NCBI GenBank assembly: GCA_031290725.1
Contig: JAITMZ010000114.1
Location: forward strand, 1 to 16,286
Reading direction: 5' to 3'
Length of the DNA: 16,286 nt
Source of the DNA: Spirochaetaceae bacterium
Lineage (GTDB): Bacteria > Spirochaetota > Spirochaetia > Treponematales > Treponemataceae
Made by a program: the position numbers and the translations under genes. Shown in pieces: positions 12,544 through 16,286 of this stretch. The notes beneath the pieces are model-generated. The model saw only the letters and a program-made list of their open reading frames with translations. It was not told where the DNA came from and did no database searches. Position 1 is the first letter of the stretch. Every line of letters begins with the position of its first letter.

Positions 12544-14403
12544 ATGGAACAAATTGGAATTGACACTTTGCTGCGGGTGGGGATTGACGTGGGGTCTACC
12601 ACGGTCAAGGTGGTGGTGATCGATGCGGCGGATCGCGCGGCCTATGGGGACTACCAGCGGCACCGGGCGGATATTCGGGCCACCATCATCGCGGTGGTGG
12701 CCAAGGCCCTGGATGCAATGGAGAAAACACTGCCCATGGGGGCGGCCCAGCGCATTGCGGTGATGGTCACCGGCAGCGGGGGGCTTTCCGTGTCCCAGTG
12801 GCTCGGCATCCCCTTTATCCAGGAGGTGACGGCGGCCACTGTGGCGGTCAAGAAGCTCATCCCCCAAACCGACGCGGCCATCGAACTGGGGGGGGAGGAC
12901 GCGAAAATCACCTTTTTTTCCCCCAACAACATCGAACAACGGATGAACGGCACCTGCGCAGGCGGCACCGGGGCTTTTATCGACCAGATGGCGGCTCTTT
13001 TGGAGACCGACGCCCCGGGGCTGAACGAGCTGGCGCGGAATGCGCTTACTATCTATCCCATTGCGGCGCGCTGCGGGGTCTTTGCCAAGACCGACATCCA
13101 GCCCCTGATCAACGAAGGCGCCCGGCGGGAGGACATCGCGGCGAGCATCTTTCAGGCGGTGGTGAGCCAGACCATCTCCGGCCTGGCCTGCGGAAGGCCC
13201 ATTCGCGGGCGGGTGGCTTTTCTGGGCGGCCCCCTGCATTTTCTGGACCAACTGCGGGAGCGCTTCATCAAGACGCTGCACCTGGAGGGGGATGCGATCA
13301 TCGTCCCGCCGGAGTCCCAGTTGTTCGTGGCCCTGGGCGCGGCCTACGAAGCCAAAGCGGACATCACGAACAATGCAGACGTCACGAACAATGCGGATAC
13401 TGCGGATAGTGCGAACAATGCGGGCACGCAAGGGCTGACCATCGCGGCGTTCCGGGACTCGCTGGAGCTGCTGAAGGGCGCGGAACTGCGGGAGACGCTG
13501 CGCCTGGAGCCGCTTTTTCACAACCCCGAAGAACTGGCGGCTTTCCGCGCGCGTCACGCCGTGGAGTGCGCGCCTGTGGGGGACCTGGACAAGGCGGCCG
13601 GCCCGGTATTCCTGGGCTTTGACGCGGGAAGCACCACCACCAAGGCGGTTCTCATCGACCGGGAGGCGCGCATCCTCTGGCGCTTCTACGACGTGAACGC
13701 CGGAAATCCCGTGGAACTGGCGGTGCGGGTGCTCAAAGATCTCTACGGCGTGCTTCCCCAGGAGGCTTTTATCGCCCGGTCGGTTTCCACGGGCTACGGG
13801 GAGGCCCTGTTTCAGGCGGCCTTCAACGTGGATAGCGGGGAGGTGGAGACCATCGCCCACTGGCGGGCCGCGGACGCCCTGATGCCCGGGGTGGAGTTTT
13901 TGCTGGACATCGGCGGGCAGGACATGAAGTGTCTCCGCATGAAAGAGGGGGTCATCACCCATATCCAGCTGAACGAGGCTTGCTCCGCAGGGTGCGGCAG
14001 TTTTCTGGAGAACTTTGCCCGGTCTCTGGGCATGGATATTCGGGAGTTCAGCCGCATCGCCCTGCTGGCGGAGCATCCTGTGGACCTGGGGACGCGCTGC
14101 ACGGTCTTTATGAACAGCCGCGTGAAGCAGGCGCAGAAGGAGGGGGCCACCGTGGGGGACATTTCTGCGGGGCTCGCCTACTCGGTGGTGAAAAACGCCC
14201 TCTTCAAGGTGATCAAACTGCGGAACGCCAGCCAAATCGGCACCAAAATCGTGGCCCAGGGGGGCACCTTCAACAACGATGCGGTGCTCCGGGCATTCGA
14301 GATGATCGCCGGGGTGGAGGTGTATAGGCCGGACGTGGCGGGCCTCATGGGGGCCTACGGGGCGGCGCTGATCGCGCGGGACGAGTGGGGGGAGATGGCG
14401 TAG
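12544..14403 (+). CDS. Acyl-CoA dehydratase activase-like ATPase with two BadF/HgdC-type domains
   Basis: 619 residues. Two ASKHA-fold ATPase copies: about 10-275 ([16 protein letters not shown]) and about 355-610 ([16 protein letters not shown]). Each keeps the cysteine pair that in the family's dimer holds a shared [4Fe-4S] cluster: Cys138 and Cys177 in the first, Cys480 and Cys519 in the second. Activases of this class use ATP to push one electron into 2-hydroxyacyl-CoA dehydratases or benzoyl-CoA reductase; the substrate here is unknown. In many anaerobes these two domains are the front half of proteins of about 1400 residues that go on into DUF2229 and a dehydratase-like part. Here the protein stops right at that border, followed by a terminator-like hairpin. 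An Asn/Ala-rich linker (about 273-297) made of DNA repeats joins the halves. Confidence 0.88.
   Translation: MEQIGIDTLLRVGIDVGSTTVKVVVIDAADRAAYGDYQRHRADIRATIIAVVAKALDAMEKTLPMGAAQRIAVMVTGSGGLSVSQWLGIPFIQEVTAATVAVKKLIPQTDAAIELGGEDAKITFFSPNNIEQRMNGTCAGGTGAFIDQMAALLETDAPGLNELARNALTIYPIAARCGVFAKTDIQPLINEGARREDIAASIFQAVVSQTISGLACGRPIRGRVAFLGGPLHFLDQLRERFIKTLHLEGDAIIVPPESQLFVALGAAYEAKADITNNADVTNNADTADSANNAGTQGLTIAAFRDSLELLKGAELRETLRLEPLFHNPEELAAFRARHAVECAPVGDLDKAAGPVFLGFDAGSTTTKAVLIDREARILWRFYDVNAGNPVELAVRVLKDLYGVLPQEAFIARSVSTGYGEALFQAAFNVDSGEVETIAHWRAADALMPGVEFLLDIGGQDMKCLRMKEGVITHIQLNEACSAGCGSFLENFARSLGMDIREFSRIALLAEHPVDLGTRCTVFMNSRVKQAQKEGATVGDISAGLAYSVVKNALFKVIKLRNASQIGTKIVAQGGTFNNDAVLRAFEMIAGVEVYRPDVAGLMGAYGAALIARDEWGEMA
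13360..13422 (+). repeat. Tandem repeat coding the activase interdomain linker
   Basis: Two 18-base copies, GACRTCACGAACAATGCR (13360-13377 and 13378-13395), then a diverged third section ending GCGAACAATGCG (to 13422). They encode [12 protein letters not shown] and the similar DSANNA. The unit is in frame. Confidence 0.8.
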
Positions 14404-14405
14404 GG

Positions 14406-14440
14406 GGCGGTCTCCGTGGGGAGGCCGCCATTGTTTGGGG
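14406..14440 (+). terminator. Terminator-like hairpin after the activase gene
   Basis: GGCGGTCTCC (14406-14415) pairs with GGAGGCCGCC (14420-14429) over loop GTGG, nine Watson-Crick pairs plus one G-U. It starts three bases after the stop. The tail ATTGTTTGGGG has few T, so termination strength is uncertain. Confidence 0.6.
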
Positions 14441-14463
14441 TCAGGGCTGGGGAAGCGCGGACA

Positions 14464-14647
14464 GGGATAACACAAAAATTCCTGGGTATAAAGCAAAAAT
14501 CCCCAGGGATAATATAAAAATCCCTGGGGATAAAGCCAAAATCCCTGGGGATAATACTAAAAACCCCGGGGATAACACAAAAATCCCCAGGGATAAGACA
14601 AAAATCCCCAGGGATAAGACAAAAATCCCTGGGTTATTTAAAAAAAA
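14464..14647. repeat. Nine-unit 21-bp tandem array with phased A-tracts and ATCCC/GGGAT dyads
   Basis: The degenerate unit is close to GGGATAANACAAAAATCCCCA. Nine A-tracts (A4 to A8) are centred near 14476, 14497, 14518, 14540, 14561, 14581, 14602, 14623 and 14644, a mean spacing of about 20.9 bp, two DNA turns. At most unit joints ATCCC-NN-GGGAT forms a 12-bp dyad, perfect at 14499-14510, 14520-14531, 14541-14552, 14583-14594 and 14604-14615. The array fills most of the 339-base gap 14404-14742 and ends 12 bases before a -35 box. Both strands stay open through it, giving a heptapeptide repeat, but this follows from the 21-bp period. Confidence 0.9.
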
Positions 14648-14659
14648 TCCTGGGAGTGC

Positions 14660-14689
14660 TTGCATAAATTCTAGGGATTGTGGTATACT
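14660..14689 (+). promoter_or_regulatory. Promoter next to the A-tract array
   Basis: TTGCAT (14660-14665), an 18-base spacer, then TATACT (14684-14689). It lies directly downstream of the phased A-tracts and gives a leader of about 47 bases with the ribosome site GGAGGG before ATG 14743. Confidence 0.75.
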
Positions 14690-14742
14690 ACTCTTGTCCA
14701 CTGGTAAAAAACGGACGAAAAAACAGCGAACCGGAGGGTATT

Positions 14743-15399
14743 ATGGCAGATTTTTTCCCTGCACGGGAAGCGGAGTTGCTGGAATGGCTCAAAAATTTCA
14801 GCACGGTGCTGGCGGAGAATGCTTCGGTGTGGAACGTTCCCGCAGATGTGGCAAGCGGCTTGACCGCAACGGTCAAGGGCTACGAGACGGCGTATGAGGC
14901 GGCAAAGGGCGAGAACGGCACCAAGGCGCTTCTGCTCGAAAAAACCGAGAAGAAGGACGCGCTCAAGGGCGATGTGCGGAACATCAAGAACAAGTACCTC
15001 GACTACAACGATGCGGTGAGCGATCCCGACCGCGAACGGCTGAGGCTGCCTATCCGGGACCGGAACCCCACGCCCAAGCCGCGCCCCACGGGCCGCCCTT
15101 TGCTGGAGGTGGCGCCCACGAACAACCGGCAGCACACGGCCACGGCAATCAACCAGGGGACGGGCAAAAAGGCGAAGCCCGACGGCGTCCACGGGGTGCG
15201 GTATGTGTGGGAAATCCGGGAGGCCGCCCCGTCAAACGCCGATGATTTACGGCGTTCGGTGTTCCGCATCAGGACAACGGAGGTGTTTGACTACAGCGAG
15301 GAAGACCGGGGGAAAAAGGTCTTTTACGCCGCCTGTTACGAAAACGCCAAAGGCGAGGCGGGGCCGTGGAGCGATATTGTGGGGGCGATTATACCGTAG
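14743..15399 (+). CDS. Conserved-looking hypothetical protein with helical N-half and FN3-like C-half
   Basis: 218 residues from ATG 14743 (GGAGGG six bases upstream). There is no signal peptide or membrane helix, so it is probably cytoplasmic. Residues 1-90 are helical, opening MADFFPAREAELLEWLKNF. Residues about 104-118 are a Pro/Arg-rich hinge (RDRNPTPKPRPTGRP). Residues about 150-218 look like a small beta-sandwich, with VRYVWEIREAAP and VFYAACYENAKGEAGPWSDIV resembling fibronectin type III strands. Similar hypothetical proteins of this layout occur in treponemes and gut Bacteroidetes as far as I recall, with no known function. It stands alone, and its promoter adjoins the 21-bp array, so its expression may depend on that array. 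It is GC-rich like the core of the window, unlike the genes after it. Confidence 0.8.
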   Translation: MADFFPAREAELLEWLKNFSTVLAENASVWNVPADVASGLTATVKGYETAYEAAKGENGTKALLLEKTEKKDALKGDVRNIKNKYLDYNDAVSDPDRERLRLPIRDRNPTPKPRPTGRPLLEVAPTNNRQHTATAINQGTGKKAKPDGVHGVRYVWEIREAAPSNADDLRRSVFRIRTTEVFDYSEEDRGKKVFYAACYENAKGEAGPWSDIVGAIIP

Positions 15400-15413
15400 A
15401 AAGTTTGTGGGTA

Positions 15414-15459
15414 CGCCGTGCGCCGTATGATGCTGGCTTTGCCAGCTACGCGCACGGCG
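15414..15459. repeat. Nested hairpin after the 218-aa gene
   Basis: Outer 10-bp arms CGCCGTGCGC (15414-15423) and GCGCACGGCG (15450-15459) enclose an inner 6-bp hairpin GCTGGC-TTT-GCCAGC (15432-15446). No T-run follows, so it is not a standard intrinsic terminator. It marks the edge between GC-rich and AT-rich DNA. The gap 15400-15602 also holds a two-codon ORF, direct repeats and a promoter. Confidence 0.75.
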
Positions 15460-15470
15460 ATCGTGGTGGG

Positions 15471-15489
15471 GAGGAAAAAAATGTCGTAA
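15471..15489 (+). other. Ribosome site followed by a two-codon ORF (ATG TCG TAA)
   Basis: GGGGAGG (15468-15474) is followed by six A and then ATG at 15481, TCG, and a TAA at 15487-15489. A good start signal with almost no gene: either a gene cut off after two codons, a minimal regulatory ORF, or chance. Confidence 0.35.
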
Positions 15490-15523
15490 ACAGGCGAATG
15501 GTAGGCGTAATACCCTAAATTTT

Positions 15524-15552
15524 TTAACGAAAAGACCATTAACGAAAGACCA
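15524..15552 (+). repeat. Tandem direct repeat abutting a -35 box
   Basis: TTAACGAAAAGACCA (15524-15538) is followed at once by TTAACGAAAGACCA (15539-15552), differing by one A. The second copy ends two bases before TTGACA, a position suited to a transcription factor. Confidence 0.75.
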
Positions 15553-15553
15553 C

Positions 15554-15582
15554 TTGACAAAAGAAGAAAATTAATTTATTCT
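15554..15582 (+). promoter_or_regulatory. Promoter of the AT-rich gene set
   Basis: TTGACA (15554-15559), a 17-base spacer, then TATTCT (15577-15582). The predicted transcript starts near 15589, right before AGGAG (15591-15595) and ATG 15603, so the leader is only about 14 bases. Confidence 0.8.
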
Positions 15583-15602
15583 ACAAGAATAGGAGTGTGT
15601 GT

Positions 15603-15794
15603 ATGAAAGAATACAAAGTTTTGACTCAAAAAGATAAGTTTTGGTCCCAAAAATTTGACCCAGAAATGCTTGAACAGGCCTTAAATGCCTATGCCGAGCA
15701 AGGTTGGCGGTTAGTTTCATGTGCAACAGCAGATATCCCTGGCCTTGGTGTTGCTAGGAATGAATTTATAGCAGTCTTGGAGCGCGATGTCTAA
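15603..15794 (+). CDS. Small DUF4177-like protein
   Basis: 63 residues, with the start fixed by AGGAG seven bases upstream. The sequence MKEYKVLTQKDKFWSQKFDPE, then LEQALNAYAEQGWRLVSC and FIAVLERDV, has the usual DUF4177 layout: a first strand with YKV, a helix ending in GWRLV, and a last strand with ER. DUF4177 proteins are small cytoplasmic alpha-beta proteins of unknown role, often found near mobile or variable genes. It is the first gene of an AT-rich set; its stop overlaps the next ATG (TAATG at 15792-15796), so the two are coupled. Base and codon use (many A/T third positions) differ strongly from the GC-rich genes before it, which suggests separate origin. Confidence 0.8.
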   Translation: MKEYKVLTQKDKFWSQKFDPEMLEQALNAYAEQGWRLVSCATADIPGLGVARNEFIAVLERDV

Positions 15795-16096
15795 TGGGAT
15801 ATACTGTAATTTTCAATGGTATTATATTCATAGAAGGTGAGCATTCGACTGCCGTAAAAGGACGGTATATAGAATGTGATCTGAGTGAAACAATATATGC
15901 TCACTTAAAGTCTTTACGTGATGTTAAAGAGGTATTAGCTCAACACGCTAAGGATGCTGGATATAATGCTATTGTAAATTTTAAGTATGGGCAAAGGAAT
16001 AGATGGACTGGATCGTTGTTGCAAATGGATTGGGTTGCCTTTTACGGAAATGGGTATTTGGCCAATATACCGGCTGATGAATATCAGCCAATTTAA
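15794..16096 (+). CDS. Hypothetical protein, 100 residues
   Basis: The ATG at 15794 shares bases with the stop of the upstream DUF4177-like gene. The family is not recognised. The N-terminus GYTVIFNGIIFIEGEH and the middle part (HAKDAGYNAIVNFKYGQRNRW) suggest a compact alpha-beta domain; the phrase AGYNAIVNFKYG recalls small YbjQ-like or heavy-metal-domain-type proteins in which a helix is followed by an A-I-V strand, but the match is too weak to assign. There is no signal peptide or membrane helix. It is AT-rich and co-oriented, and lies 23 bases before the next gene. Confidence 0.75.
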   Translation: MGYTVIFNGIIFIEGEHSTAVKGRYIECDLSETIYAHLKSLRDVKEVLAQHAKDAGYNAIVNFKYGQRNRWTGSLLQMDWVAFYGNGYLANIPADEYQPI

Positions 16097-16119
16097 GTAG
16101 CATAGAGGATAGTTAAATT

Positions 16120-16286
16120 ATGGACTTTAATCCTATTTCGTTAATATTATTTATTCTTGTGTTTGTACCTGGCTATATTTTTATTCATATACTTGATTAT
16201 CATTTAGTGAAAGGCGAAAAATCACAATTTGAAAAAACTGTTCAAGGTATTCTTGCAAGCACTATAATTTGGGTGATTTTTTTGTT
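16120..16286 (+). CDS. Membrane protein, N-terminal part (cut by right window edge)
   Basis: The frame from ATG 16120 is open to the window edge (55 residues). GAGGAT lies about ten bases upstream. It begins with a hydrophobic helix (residues about 6-24, including FVPGYIFIHI), then a charged loop (KGEKSQFEKT), then a second hydrophobic stretch (about 42-55). The order PGY-helix, charged loop, SxxE-like helix resembles the start of DUF6338 membrane proteins, but too little is visible to be sure. It is the third gene of the AT-rich set and follows the 100-residue gene by 23 bases, so it likely belongs to the same transcript. Confidence 0.65.
   Translation, partial: MDFNPISLILFILVFVPGYIFIHILDYHLVKGEKSQFEKTVQGILASTIIWVIFL

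Noticed and set aside
12529..14496. 655-residue open frame on the minus strand
   Set aside because: Exactly opposite the activase gene; its sequence is rich in His, Arg, Pro and Gly as expected for an antisense shadow of GC-rich coding DNA, with no family resemblance.
14464..14647. CRISPR array
   Set aside because: Units are contiguous 21-bp repeats without unique spacers and no cas genes are present.
14441..14701. Minus-strand 86-residue frame with IFVLSPG heptads that looks like a hydrophobic peptide
   Set aside because: Same array read backward; no ribosome site or promoter seen. Kept only as a caution, since the hydrophobic pattern is striking.
14385..14897. Plus-strand frame with KIPGDKA-like heptapeptide repeats
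   Set aside because: Periodicity comes from the 21-bp DNA array; the frame starts inside the activase end and continues out of frame into the 14743 gene.
15414..15459. Integron attC site, since integrons are known in treponemes
   Set aside because: The needed RYYYAAC and GTTRRRY ends and unpaired bases are lacking, and there is no integrase.

Overview
The window reads as chromosomal DNA of a spirochaete, most likely a treponeme of the gut or termite-gut type. The main evidence is the left-edge gene, the N-terminal part of the very long GreA form found in spirochaetes. Periplasmic proteins that begin GGGKEK after the signal peptide and a two-copy activase of the BadF/HgdC class also fit. No rRNA, tRNA, CRISPR array or transposase is visible. 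Most of the window is GC-rich and densely coding. The last ~0.8 kb is clearly AT-rich and looks like a different genetic layer.

Layout. 1-2172 (minus): greA (cut by the left edge) preceded by a TPR protein gene. 2321-8031 (plus): a tight six-gene operon with gcvT, gcvH, gcvPA, gcvPB, a small membrane protein and lgt; the last three overlap. It supplies the T, H and two P proteins of glycine cleavage, but the L protein (dihydrolipoamide dehydrogenase) is not here. 8100-8137 is a strong terminator between convergent genes. 8208-9275 (minus) is a BMP/PnrA-type substrate-binding protein whose control region holds a palindrome over the -10 box and an intrinsic-terminator-like hairpin in the leader. 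9579-10867 (plus): a proline-rich lipoprotein overlapping a secreted LysM-like protein. 11001-12406 (plus): moaA and a MOSC protein (molybdenum cofactor). 12544-14403 (plus): a double-domain acyl-CoA dehydratase activase-like ATPase. 14464-14647: nine A-tracts at a 21-bp period, just upstream of a promoter and an unrecognised 218-aa protein (14743-15399). 15414-16286: a nested hairpin, a two-codon ORF with a good ribosome site, a tandem direct repeat and an AT-rich three-gene set (DUF4177-like, unknown, membrane protein running off the edge).

Regulation. Sigma-70-type promoters with a 17 or 18 bp spacer can be read before nearly every transcription unit. At four of them (TPR gene, gcvT, moaA, activase) the -10 box ends only 4-10 bases before the start codon and no Shine-Dalgarno sequence is possible, so these mRNAs should be leaderless or nearly so. 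Downstream operon genes and the other first genes have clear GGAGG-type sites.

The best leads for something undescribed are the phased A-tract/dyad array at 14464-14647, the leaderless-promoter pattern, the BMP leader attenuator plus operator, and the AT-rich gene set at the right edge.
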